Origin: Calditrichota bacterium
GTDB lineage: Bacteria; Calditrichota; Calditrichia; Calditrichales; J004
NCBI GenBank assembly: GCA_013112635.1
Contig: JABFGF010000001.1
Coordinates: forward strand, 868,001 to 932,000
DNA: 64,000 nt
Reading direction: 5' to 3'
Part shown: piece after piece, positions 9,454 through 18,018 of the stretch
Layout: each line of letters begins with the position of its first letter
How positions within the stretch are numbered: position 1 is the stretch's first letter
The notes under the pieces: generated by a model
What the model saw: only the letters and a program-made list of their open reading frames with translations
Databases searched by the model: none
Told to the model about the DNA's origin: nothing
Translations under genes and position numbers: made by a program

Positions 9454-10188
9454 ATGGAAACGACATATTGGCGTGAAGCAAACGATCAAGCTTATGTATT
9501 AAATAACAACGTCCATATTTGGCTGATTAGATATGACCAATCTGAAAGCATTTTAGCTGAATCAGGCATCATTTTGTCCAAAGAAGAAAAGGAACGAGCA
9601 TCCCGCTTTCATTTTGAAATTGATCACAGGCGTTATTCTGTCACACGAAGTCTTCTAAAAAAAATATTAGGAAAAATCCTATCCAAACCTGCACTGAAAA
9701 TAAAGTTCACTTTTAATAAATACGGAAAACCGGAACTTGTACAGCAATCAGAAAAAATATTCTTCAACGTAAGCCATTCCGGTAACCTTGGTTTAATTGC
9801 CATAAGTGACATTGCACAAATTGGTGTTGATGTAGAAAAATACCGGGAGGAAATGATTACCGGTGATATTGCAAAAAGGTTTTTTTCCGATTTAGAAGTT
9901 ACGGAATTTCTGAGTTTAAATGAGAATGAAAAATTGCAGGGCTTTTTTAATTGCTGGACACGAAAAGAGGCGTTTATCAAAGCGGTTGGGAAAGGATTAT
10001 CAATTCCCTTAAATACATTTGATGTCTCACTTATACCAGGTTCGCAGACAGAACTACGCGATGTGCGTTATAAAAATGAAACTGCAGATGGCTGGCATTT
10101 AAGTGATATTAAGGTTGATTCTGGGTACGCTGCCGCTTTTATTATTAAGGCAAAGACCTTCTCTGTTAATTATTGGTACACTTGTTAG
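9454..10188 (+). CDS. Sfp-type 4'-phosphopantetheinyl transferase
   Basis: A 244-residue enzyme that moves the phosphopantetheine arm of CoA to the serine of carrier domains, such as the two PCPs of the upstream NRPS. The family motifs are NVSHSG at 105-110, GVDVE at 124-128 (Mg-binding Asp126 and Glu128) and WTRKEA at 168-173. The length and the two-halved structure fit the Sfp/HetI group, not the short AcpS group. It is four bases after the thioesterase and is the last gene of the cluster on this side; about 100 bases with a new promoter follow. Confidence 0.96.
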   Translation: METTYWREANDQAYVLNNNVHIWLIRYDQSESILAESGIILSKEEKERASRFHFEIDHRRYSVTRSLLKKILGKILSKPALKIKFTFNKYGKPELVQQSEKIFFNVSHSGNLGLIAISDIAQIGVDVEKYREEMITGDIAKRFFSDLEVTEFLSLNENEKLQGFFNCWTRKEAFIKAVGKGLSIPLNTFDVSLIPGSQTELRDVRYKNETADGWHLSDIKVDSGYAAAFIIKAKTFSVNYWYTC

Positions 10189-10218
10189 AGAAGAATATGC
10201 ATGAGTGATATAGTTGCT

Positions 10219-10246
10219 TTGACATGAACTTGTAATACGTTAAATT
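10219..10246 (+). promoter_or_regulatory. Candidate sigma70-type promoter of the 10292-14833 operon
   Basis: TTGACA at 10219-10224 and TAAATT at 10241-10246 are 16 bases apart. The -10 matches TATAAT at four of six positions. Transcription would start about 40 bases before the first gene. It is an eye match with no experimental support. Confidence 0.4.
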
Positions 10247-10291
10247 AGTTCTAAATTCCGATAATTAAATCCGCTTAAAAAAAAATCTTCC

Positions 10292-11038
10292 ATGCGACTT
10301 ATTTTTATAGCATTAATTACAATAGCACTTCTACTCAGATGCGAAGCACCGCGCGTAAATCCATTTGATCCAAATGGTGATAATTATCAGGGCGACACAC
10401 CTACCCTGAGTGACACCAAATTTTATTCAATATTTGAAAACTTCAATTCGCGCACTACACTCATGTTTCAAACCCAAATAAACAGCGGTCAAATCAATAA
10501 TACTGTAACAAATGCATCATTAAAGTTGAACAATTTTATTTTTGAAAAAGAGTTAGACATTTCAATAAATGATGGCCTTCCACAATACCATCTTACCATT
10601 CGCTTAGAAGAAATCGACTCTACTTTAAGTCCTGCAAATATTGTTGAAAAAGATTTTTCTCTAAGAGTAAAAACCACTACCGGAGATTCATTTTTATTTT
10701 CTCCATTTAATATCCGCAGGGTTATAATGGAAGATTTTAATAGGGATAGTCATATTCCACGGGATGGATCTATTGAAACCGGTAATATTCTTTTTAAATG
10801 GCAACCAGTCCAACTTAATTATAATTTCAGCTACCAGCTTGAAATTTTTTCGCTTCAGCGGTTGGAGTTGATTGCAGAAATTAATGATATCCCCTCCGAT
10901 AGTTCTCAATATTTACTACAGGATTTACAAATACTAAACAACCTTGATGCTGAAGATAATATTTGGTCTTTGTATATTATTGACAGTTTGGGAAATAGAA
11001 ATAAGTCTCATTTTAACTTATTTAATTATTCGAAATAA
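10292..11038 (+). CDS. Exported protein, possible lipoprotein, unknown function
   Basis: A 248-residue protein with an N-terminal hydrophobic segment ending LLLRC at Cys17, then NPFDPNGDN. This resembles a lipoprotein signal, but Arg before the Cys is not canonical, so lipidation is uncertain. The rest looks beta-rich with no motif I recognise; the later part has a fibronectin- or Ig-like feel (alternating hydrophobic strands, FKWQPV). Its stop overlaps the ATG of the sigma54 activator by one base, which places it first in a regulatory operon. It may be the envelope-facing component of that signalling unit; this is inference. Confidence 0.75.
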   Translation: MRLIFIALITIALLLRCEAPRVNPFDPNGDNYQGDTPTLSDTKFYSIFENFNSRTTLMFQTQINSGQINNTVTNASLKLNNFIFEKELDISINDGLPQYHLTIRLEEIDSTLSPANIVEKDFSLRVKTTTGDSFLFSPFNIRRVIMEDFNRDSHIPRDGSIETGNILFKWQPVQLNYNFSYQLEIFSLQRLELIAEINDIPSDSSQYLLQDLQILNNLDAEDNIWSLYIIDSLGNRNKSHFNLFNYSK

Positions 11039-12501
11039 TGATGGAAAACCTGTTTACAAATATTAAAGAAGATCATCTTGAGTTTATTTTTAGCCTGACA
11101 AAGCTGATGGCAGATGAACAGGATGAACATAAAATTTTGGATATTCTTTTATCTCAGTTAAACCAAAAAACAGGTGCTGAGATTGGGGCCTTTATATTTT
11201 ACAACAAAGCTGAAGACAAATTCGAAACAAAAACAGTAAAAAAATCATTCCAGGATAAACTTGAGGAGATTTACTTTTCTGAAACTGTTTTTCGAAGGAT
11301 ATTAAAAGAGCGGGAGGCAATTTTAACATTCGATACATCTGAAGACGATTCGTATCAAGGTATTAAGAGTGTTGAAATAAATAAAATTCATGCCATTTTA
11401 GCCTTCCCTCTAATCGTAAAAAAAGAACTTTACGGAATTATGTATTTTGACAGCCGCGAAAACCGGCAAAGTTTTAACGAAGGTTCCAGGCAGCTATTAT
11501 CGTTTTTCGCTCCAATTGCCTCCTTAACCCTGGAACAGGCTCTGTCTGCAAAAGAGATAACAAAAGAAAACCTTTTATTAAAATCACAGCTTGAAAGCCA
11601 AATAGAGTTGCCTAAAATGGTTGGCGAATCTCCGGTTATGAAACAGTTATACAGACTTGTAGCAAAGGTTGCCCCATCGGATGTATCTGTTTTAATAAAT
11701 GGCGAAAACGGTACAGGCAAGGATTTGGTAGCCCAGGCAATTCATGATTTGAGCAATCGAAAAGCCAAACCTTTTATTGCCCAATTTGTTGGTAATATTC
11801 CTGCTTCAATTTTGGAAAGTGAACTTTTTGGATATAAAAAAGGGGCGTTTACCGGAGCCGGAAATGATAAGCCAGGACTTTTTGAAGCTGTTAATGGCGG
11901 CACTTTATTTCTTGATGAAATTGGAGAGCTAACAGCAGATTTACAAACAAAATTATTGCGCGTCCTTCAAAACCAGGAAATTAAAAGGCTGGGCGAAAAT
12001 ATGGTCCGCAAGATTGATGTTCGCATTATTGCCGCAACCAATCGTGATTTAAAGAAAATGATAAAGGACGGGACATTTCGCGAAGATTTATATTACCGGC
12101 TGAATGTTATTACAATTGTTGTTCCTCCTTTGCGGGAAAGAAGAACAGATATTCCACTTTTAGCGAACCATTTTTTAAAAGATGAATTAAATAATCCAGA
12201 AATGTCCATATCGCAAAAAGCATTAAAGAAATTAATCGGTTACAATTGGCCCGGAAATGTACGTCAACTGGAAAATTTGGTTAAGCGTGCCTGTATTTTG
12301 TCTTCCGAAAACCAGATTTCTGAGGATGATATAATTTTTGATGAACTTGAAGACGAGTTTAATGGGACGTTAGAGGAATTCAAGAACAAGCTTATTATTC
12401 AGAGAGTAAATGAATTTAAAGGCAATAAAACCCTTGCAGCCAAAAGCCTTGATATCTCTTTGAGATCTTTGCAGCTTAAAGCAAAAGAGCTTGGGATTTG
12501 A
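11038..12501 (+). CDS. Sigma54-dependent transcriptional activator with N-terminal GAF domain
   Basis: A 487-residue bacterial enhancer-binding protein. A GAF sensor domain spans about 20-170. The AAA+ domain follows: Walker A GENGTGKD at 222-229 (usually GESGTGKE), the sigma54-contacting GAFTGA loop at 269-274 and Walker B GTLFLDEIGE at 288-297. A Fis-type helix-turn-helix closes the protein (KTLAAKSLDISLRSLQLKAK). It lacks a receiver domain, so a ligand or a protein contact probably controls it. It is coupled by a one-base overlap to the gene before it and is followed 31 bases later by a Ser/Thr kinase, a possible regulator. A sigma54-like promoter lies at 17956. Confidence 0.96.
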   Translation: MMENLFTNIKEDHLEFIFSLTKLMADEQDEHKILDILLSQLNQKTGAEIGAFIFYNKAEDKFETKTVKKSFQDKLEEIYFSETVFRRILKEREAILTFDTSEDDSYQGIKSVEINKIHAILAFPLIVKKELYGIMYFDSRENRQSFNEGSRQLLSFFAPIASLTLEQALSAKEITKENLLLKSQLESQIELPKMVGESPVMKQLYRLVAKVAPSDVSVLINGENGTGKDLVAQAIHDLSNRKAKPFIAQFVGNIPASILESELFGYKKGAFTGAGNDKPGLFEAVNGGTLFLDEIGELTADLQTKLLRVLQNQEIKRLGENMVRKIDVRIIAATNRDLKKMIKDGTFREDLYYRLNVITIVVPPLRERRTDIPLLANHFLKDELNNPEMSISQKALKKLIGYNWPGNVRQLENLVKRACILSSENQISEDDIIFDELEDEFNGTLEEFKNKLIIQRVNEFKGNKTLAAKSLDISLRSLQLKAKELGI

Positions 12502-12532
12502 TTTTAGAAGTAAGAAGAAAAACACATTAAAA

Positions 12533-14065
12533 ATGAAAAAAGAAATAGCAAATTACGAAATACTGGAAACAATTTCAGAGAATGGTCCCGTCTCTGTTTA
12601 TCTTGCTATTCATAAAATCTTAAATAGAAAAACACTGCTTAAAGTACATCACAGTGACGATACAAAACTCATAAAACGCTTTGAAGAAGAAGCTCGAATC
12701 GTTGCAGATTTAGACCATCCTTCAATTGTGGCCATTTATGATTATGGCCGTGCCTCGCAAAATGAATTTTATATTTCCATGGAATATGTAGAAGGTGGCA
12801 ATTTAAACAGCTATTTAGAAAACCACGATCTAACCATTGATGATAAAATTAAATTATGTTATCAAATTGGAAATTGCATCAAAGTTATTCACCAGCATGG
12901 CTATATTCACCGCGACTTAAAACCGCAAAACCTGCTCGTAGATAAAGAAGGATTTGTAAAACTAACTGATTTTGGTATCTCCTTTCACGAATCGCTTAAA
13001 CGGACAACTCCAGATGGGAAATTATTAGGTACCCCGCTTTTTATGTCGCCAGAGCAAATAAATAACCTGCCTGTAACAAAGCAAAGTGATCTGTATTCTC
13101 TTGGTGTCATATATTACCAGATATTTTCAGAATCCAATCCATTTGATGCTCCAAACTTTGGTGAAATTTTTTCCAGGATTTTGTCATTTTGCCCGGAAGA
13201 TTTATCAAAAGTAATGCCTGAAACGCCGGATTGGTTTTCAAAACTGACAAACTCATTAATCGAAAAGGAAGCTGCAAATCGACCTGAATCAATTCAAAAA
13301 GTAACTTCTATTTTTGAGCAAAATATCCAAATGGAGAATGGAAATAATGATTCAGGAAAAGTAATTAAAAGAAAATTCAATTTCAGTTACTTTTTAGTTC
13401 CGATATTGATAATATTTTCTGTGGTATTTTATTTTAAACAGTTTAATAAAATTGAAACAAAATCAGATCTCAGCGATAGCTTGTCCACATTATCAAGTTT
13501 ACAAGACAGCCTAAAACAGAATCCGGTAAACACAAATAATATTACTGAAACAGATTCATCAAAAGTAAACATCCCAATAACTGAAAATATAGAAAATACT
13601 CCAAATAACCAGATACAACAATCTGAAAAAAGAGAAACAAAATTTTTTATAAATACATACCCGTGGTGCCGTGTATATCTAAATTATAAACTAATCGATA
13701 CTACACCTTTGAAAGATTCGATTATTGTTAAGCCTGGGAAATATCTCCTGGGATTGCAAAACTCCGGTTATCCCTCGTGGAGCGATAGTATAGAAATAAA
13801 CAAGAATATGACAAATATTTTTAGTTATAACCTGGATTCAATTTTTTATAAGCTGGAATTAACTGTTCAGCCATGGGGCAAAGTTTTTATTGACGGTGAT
13901 TATTATGGAACAACCCCATTAAATAAACCAATCGTTTTGAGCAAAAAAAACAAAACATTATTAATTGAAAATCAATATTACAATAGCTATACTGATACAC
14001 TTATTTGGGATGGGCAACCAGTTATTAGCAAAAATATCATCCTTAATGAAAAAATTAAAAATTAG
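12533..14065 (+). CDS. Membrane Ser/Thr protein kinase with C-terminal PEGA repeats
   Basis: A 510-residue Hanks-type kinase. The kinase domain is at about 8-265: Lys37 in strand beta3, Glu53 in helix C, HRDLKPQN at 126-133, DFG at 146-148 and SPE at 172-174. The glycine-rich loop is poor (ISENGPVS, a single Gly), although the catalytic residues remain. One membrane helix lies near 285-302, followed by a Ser/Asn-rich linker and two PEGA-type beta domains near 376-425 and 440-495, which would sit in the periplasm. An in-frame TTG at 12491 overlaps the previous gene, but ATG 12533 with a purine-rich leader fits the kinase fold better. It sits between the sigma54 activator and a small exported protein. 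Confidence 0.92.
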   Translation: MKKEIANYEILETISENGPVSVYLAIHKILNRKTLLKVHHSDDTKLIKRFEEEARIVADLDHPSIVAIYDYGRASQNEFYISMEYVEGGNLNSYLENHDLTIDDKIKLCYQIGNCIKVIHQHGYIHRDLKPQNLLVDKEGFVKLTDFGISFHESLKRTTPDGKLLGTPLFMSPEQINNLPVTKQSDLYSLGVIYYQIFSESNPFDAPNFGEIFSRILSFCPEDLSKVMPETPDWFSKLTNSLIEKEAANRPESIQKVTSIFEQNIQMENGNNDSGKVIKRKFNFSYFLVPILIIFSVVFYFKQFNKIETKSDLSDSLSTLSSLQDSLKQNPVNTNNITETDSSKVNIPITENIENTPNNQIQQSEKRETKFFINTYPWCRVYLNYKLIDTTPLKDSIIVKPGKYLLGLQNSGYPSWSDSIEINKNMTNIFSYNLDSIFYKLELTVQPWGKVFIDGDYYGTTPLNKPIVLSKKNKTLLIENQYYNSYTDTLIWDGQPVISKNIILNEKIKN

Positions 14066-14068
14066 TAT

Positions 14069-14833
14069 ATGAATAAACTGATTGTTTTCCTGTTACTTGC
14101 AACGTTCACTTTTGCGCAAGATAATTCTAAAAACATAAAAGATCTCGAGCAGGATTTTATCTCTTTTGATTATGAGAAAGTATTACAAAAGGGGCGATTC
14201 ATTCTTGCGGATTCTTACACAACCAAATCCGATAGTTTAACCATTTTTACATATATGTTAAACTCAGCCTATGCCTTAAATGATACAAGCCTGGCAAAAT
14301 CAATAATTATCTCTATCTTAAAAACAGACTTGAATCATTCTTTAAACCCAAAGAAAACTTCACCTAAAATAATAGAGTTCTTTAATCATGTGAAAACAGA
14401 GGAAAACCTTTTCCCAACAAAGCCCGTGAAAAAAGATGATGAACTCAATCCTGTCAGAATTAAAAAAGAGACTCCATGGATTTCAGTTTCATCTGTTCTT
14501 TTACCTGGTAGCGGACATTTAATAAAAGGTGAAAAACAAAAAGGCTATATCCATTCTGCGATTTCTGTTGGTTTGATGGCTGGTATTGTAGTCAGTCATA
14601 TAAAAACCAATGACAATATGGATCTTTATCATAAAGCAAAAGGCAATGCAAATTATAATGCGCTATATGATGATTACAATAGTGCATACAAGACAAGATC
14701 AGTGCTGATTGGAGCTTATTTAATTTGGGGGTTATACAATATTTTTGAAATAAACAACCAAGATCAATTCGTCTCCTTAAAAACAGTTTCTGATGGAAGT
14801 AAAACCGAATTATTATTAAGCTATCATTTTTAA
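14069..14833 (+). CDS. Exported DUF5683-like protein, unknown function
   Basis: A 254-residue protein with a clear signal peptide (cleavage after FTFAQ near residue 17). Residues 25-115 look helical and TPR-like. Near 145-200 is an SVLLPGSGHLIKGEKQKG stretch followed by a hydrophobic segment, as in DUF5683-type envelope proteins ('LPGxGQ' motif). It starts three bases after the kinase stop and so belongs to the same operon. I do not know its function; a role at the membrane together with the PEGA kinase is a guess from position. Confidence 0.75.
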   Translation: MNKLIVFLLLATFTFAQDNSKNIKDLEQDFISFDYEKVLQKGRFILADSYTTKSDSLTIFTYMLNSAYALNDTSLAKSIIISILKTDLNHSLNPKKTSPKIIEFFNHVKTEENLFPTKPVKKDDELNPVRIKKETPWISVSSVLLPGSGHLIKGEKQKGYIHSAISVGLMAGIVVSHIKTNDNMDLYHKAKGNANYNALYDDYNSAYKTRSVLIGAYLIWGLYNIFEINNQDQFVSLKTVSDGSKTELLLSYHF

Positions 14834-14917
14834 AATAGATCAATCAATATCTCGCTTCTTTACATAACCGTTTAATAGTTACAAAACTTAATATCACCCA
14901 ATAATTAGGAGGAAGAT

Positions 14918-17740
14918 ATGCGTTTAACTGCTCTACTGCTTTCTATATTTGTAGTTGTACTTTTTTTAACTGGTTGTCAGAAAAAAAGTGAACTAAAGAT
15001 AGATTTTGAGAAGTATACTTTGGCCAATGGTTTAGAAGTTATTCTTCATACAGATAAATCCGACCCAATTGCTTCTGTTGCAGTTGTGTACCATGTTGGA
15101 AGTAACCGCGAGTTAAAAGGACGGACAGGCTTTGCTCACTTGTTTGAACATATGTTATTTCAAGAATCACAACATGTAGGACAGGATCAGTTTTTTAAGA
15201 AGATCCAGGGTTCCGGTGGCACATTGAATGGATTTACTTTTGAAGACGGTACCGGCTATTATGAAGTCGTTCCCAAAAATGCGCTGGAAATGGCAATGTG
15301 GTTGGAATCTGATCGCATGGGTTGGTTGTTAAGCACAGTAACGGATGAAGCGTTGCTAAACCAAAAAGACGTTGTTCAAAATGAAAAAAGATTTCGCGTG
15401 GACAACAGACCTTATGGACATACAAACTACATTATTCATAAACTTCTTTATCCGGAAAACCATCCTTATAACTGGCAGGTTATTGGTGAACTAGAAGACA
15501 TAGGTAATGCAACACGTGATGATGTTGTTGATTTTTATAAGAAATGGTACGGTCCAAATAATGCCACACTGGTAATTGCAGGTGATTTGGATATTCCACA
15601 AACCAAAGAGTGGGTAGAAAAATATTTTGGTGAAATAAAAAGAGGCGAAGAAACTACTGATCCAAAACCACAGCATGTTTCATTGGATAAAACCAAGCGT
15701 GTTTCATTTGAAGATAATTTTGCTTCTTCTGCTGAACTAAATATGGTGTTTCCAACTGTCGAACAATATACAGATGATTCTTATGCATTGGATTTATTAA
15801 CAGATTTATTGTCTGACGGAAAAAAGGCCCCATTTTATAAAGTAATCGTCGAAGAGAAAAAACTTGCCCCAAGAGCTTATGCCTATGTAAATCCTATGGA
15901 AATTACCGGCCAGGTGCGTTTTAATGTACGGGCATTCCCTGGAAAAAATTTGCAGGAAATTGAAGATGCCGTTTTTGAAGCATTGGCTCGTTTTGAAGCT
16001 GAAAGTTTCACTGAAGCAGATCTAAATCGGATTAAAGCAAAATCTGAGACTAATTTTTACAATGGAATTTCCAGTATTTTAAGCAAGTCTTTTCAGCTAG
16101 CCTTTTATAATGAATATGCGGGCTCACCAGGTTATGTCACAAAAGATATTGAGAGAAAACTTGCAGTAACAAAAGAAGACATTATGCGGGTTTACAATAC
16201 TTATATCAAAGACAAAAATTATGTACTAACCAGTTTTGTCCCCAAAGGGAAACTTGAGCTTAGTGCAAAAGATTGTGAACTGTTTCCATTAAAAGAAGAA
16301 AAAATTGATATTGCCGGTTTAAATGCAGCTCAAGAAGAAAAAGGTGAAAAAGCTGAAGTAGAAAAAATCCCTACAGAATTTGATCGGTCAGTTGAGCCGA
16401 AAAAAGGTGCTGCACCTGCTTTAAATTTACCAGATGTTTGGACACATACTTTCAGTAATGGTTTAAAAATGTATGGAATTGTACATGATGAATTGCCATT
16501 GGTACAATACAGCCTGACTGTTAACGGCGGCATGCTTTTGGATAAGCCTGAAAAAATTGGAGTGGCAAATCTTATTTCTGATATGATGATGGAAGGAACC
16601 GCCAATAAAACTCCTTTGGAACTGGAAGAAACCATTGACGGTCTTGGAGCAAATGTTAATATGTTTACAGGCAAACAATCTATTGGTTTAACTGCCAATA
16701 TGCTCAAATCCCGTACGACTGATGTTGCTAAAATTGTTGAAGAAATTATTACCCAGCCACGATGGGACGAAAAAGAATTTGCCCGAATTAAGACTGAAAC
16801 AATCGAAGCCATAAATCGCCAGAAAAGCGATCCGGGTTCGGTTGCCAGAAATGTCTGGGCCAAGCTGTTATATAAAGACCACATTTTAAGTAATAACACC
16901 TACGGGTCTGAAGGATCAGTAGAAAATATTTCAATAGATGATTTAAAGAACTTTTATACTGAGAATTTTTCGCCTTCAGTAAGTTATATAACCATCGTAG
17001 GCAGTGTTTCTAAAGATGAGGCAATTAAATTATTTTCACCTCTTGAAGAAAAATGGCAAGCAAAGGAAGTAACTTTTGCAGAATATGCATTGCCTGAACC
17101 TGTTACAAAAAAACAATTATATTTTGTGGATATACCCGGAGCTAAACAATCTCAGATTTATGTTGGAAAATTAGCCCTAAAATATACAGATGCTGATTAT
17201 TACCCTTCTTATGTGATGAATTATAATTTGGGTGGTAGCTTTAATTCTAATGTAAATATGATATTGAGAGAAGAAAAAGGTTACACCTATGGTGCCCGGT
17301 CTGGTTTCTCAGGAACTGAATATCCAGGACCTTTTGCTGCGTCTTCCGCTGTTAGAAGTAATGCTACGGGCGAATCTGTTAAAATATTTAAAGATGAAAT
17401 TGACTCATATCGTAACGGTATTACAGAGGACGAGCTGGCATTTACTAAAAATGCATTAATTCAATCCAACGCAAGAAGGTTTGAGACATTTGGTGGATTA
17501 CTTGGAATGTTAAAGAATATTGCCCGTTATAACCTACCTCATAATTATATGCGCGATCGTGAAGAAATAGTGACTAATATGACTTTAGAAAATCATAAAG
17601 ACCTTGCTAATAAATATTTGCAAACTGAAAATATGATTTTCCTGGTTGTTGGTGATGCTGCAACTCAAAAATCATCTGTTGAAAAACTTGGATTAGGAAA
17701 AGCAATAAGTCTGGATAAAGATGGAAATGTTTTAAATTAG
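14918..17740 (+). CDS. M16 family zinc metallopeptidase, two-half lipoprotein
   Basis: A 940-residue insulinase/pitrilysin-type peptidase. The signal peptide ends LTGC with Cys20 as lipidation site. The zinc site is HLFEH at 74-78 (inverted HxxEH), with Glu156 as likely third ligand. The second half (from about 510, THTFSNGLKMYG) repeats the M16 fold but has no HxxEH, as expected for the non-catalytic half. AGGAGG lies 5-6 bases before the ATG. A strong terminator follows at 17751. It probably degrades peptides at the cell envelope. The gene appears monocistronic. Confidence 0.95.
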   Translation: MRLTALLLSIFVVVLFLTGCQKKSELKIDFEKYTLANGLEVILHTDKSDPIASVAVVYHVGSNRELKGRTGFAHLFEHMLFQESQHVGQDQFFKKIQGSGGTLNGFTFEDGTGYYEVVPKNALEMAMWLESDRMGWLLSTVTDEALLNQKDVVQNEKRFRVDNRPYGHTNYIIHKLLYPENHPYNWQVIGELEDIGNATRDDVVDFYKKWYGPNNATLVIAGDLDIPQTKEWVEKYFGEIKRGEETTDPKPQHVSLDKTKRVSFEDNFASSAELNMVFPTVEQYTDDSYALDLLTDLLSDGKKAPFYKVIVEEKKLAPRAYAYVNPMEITGQVRFNVRAFPGKNLQEIEDAVFEALARFEAESFTEADLNRIKAKSETNFYNGISSILSKSFQLAFYNEYAGSPGYVTKDIERKLAVTKEDIMRVYNTYIKDKNYVLTSFVPKGKLELSAKDCELFPLKEEKIDIAGLNAAQEEKGEKAEVEKIPTEFDRSVEPKKGAAPALNLPDVWTHTFSNGLKMYGIVHDELPLVQYSLTVNGGMLLDKPEKIGVANLISDMMMEGTANKTPLELEETIDGLGANVNMFTGKQSIGLTANMLKSRTTDVAKIVEEIITQPRWDEKEFARIKTETIEAINRQKSDPGSVARNVWAKLLYKDHILSNNTYGSEGSVENISIDDLKNFYTENFSPSVSYITIVGSVSKDEAIKLFSPLEEKWQAKEVTFAEYALPEPVTKKQLYFVDIPGAKQSQIYVGKLALKYTDADYYPSYVMNYNLGGSFNSNVNMILREEKGYTYGARSGFSGTEYPGPFAASSAVRSNATGESVKIFKDEIDSYRNGITEDELAFTKNALIQSNARRFETFGGLLGMLKNIARYNLPHNYMRDREEIVTNMTLENHKDLANKYLQTENMIFLVVGDAATQKSSVEKLGLGKAISLDKDGNVLN

Positions 17741-17750
17741 ATTATTTTAC

Positions 17751-17784
17751 AAAAAGGGATTCTTTTTGAGAATCCCTTTTTTTT
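17751..17784 (+). terminator. Rho-independent terminator after the M16 peptidase gene
   Basis: A 12-base-pair perfect stem (17751-17762 with 17770-17781), with AAAAAGGGATTC as its left arm, a 7-base loop and a run of T on the 3' side. It lies 11 bases after the peptidase stop codon. Confidence 0.93.
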
Positions 17785-17955
17785 ATCATTTTTCACACTT
17801 TACTATGTAATTATTTCGTCACTATGAAAATATTTCATAGTGTTTTTTTAGTATTTATCAAAATCTCAGTTGTATCCTTCTATTTTCATTTTTTCCTCTT
17901 CTAAAAACATTGTTTTTATTAAGCTTACAGCATATTTAGATTATTGCTCAATTTC

Positions 17956-17971
17956 TGGCACAGATATTGTT
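17956..17971 (+). promoter_or_regulatory. Sigma54-like promoter (-24/-12)
   Basis: TGGCAC, five bases, then TTGTT matches the sigma54 consensus TGGCAC-N5-TTGCW except for one base (T for C in the -12 element). It lies 47 bases before the start of the secreted repeat protein at 18019, in a region with no other gene. The window also encodes a sigma54 activator at 11038, so the promoter class is plausible in this organism. Confidence 0.5.
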
Positions 17972-18018
17972 TAATAAAAGTTGTTAAAATTTCCCAATAC
18001 AAATTTGAAGGAGGACTT

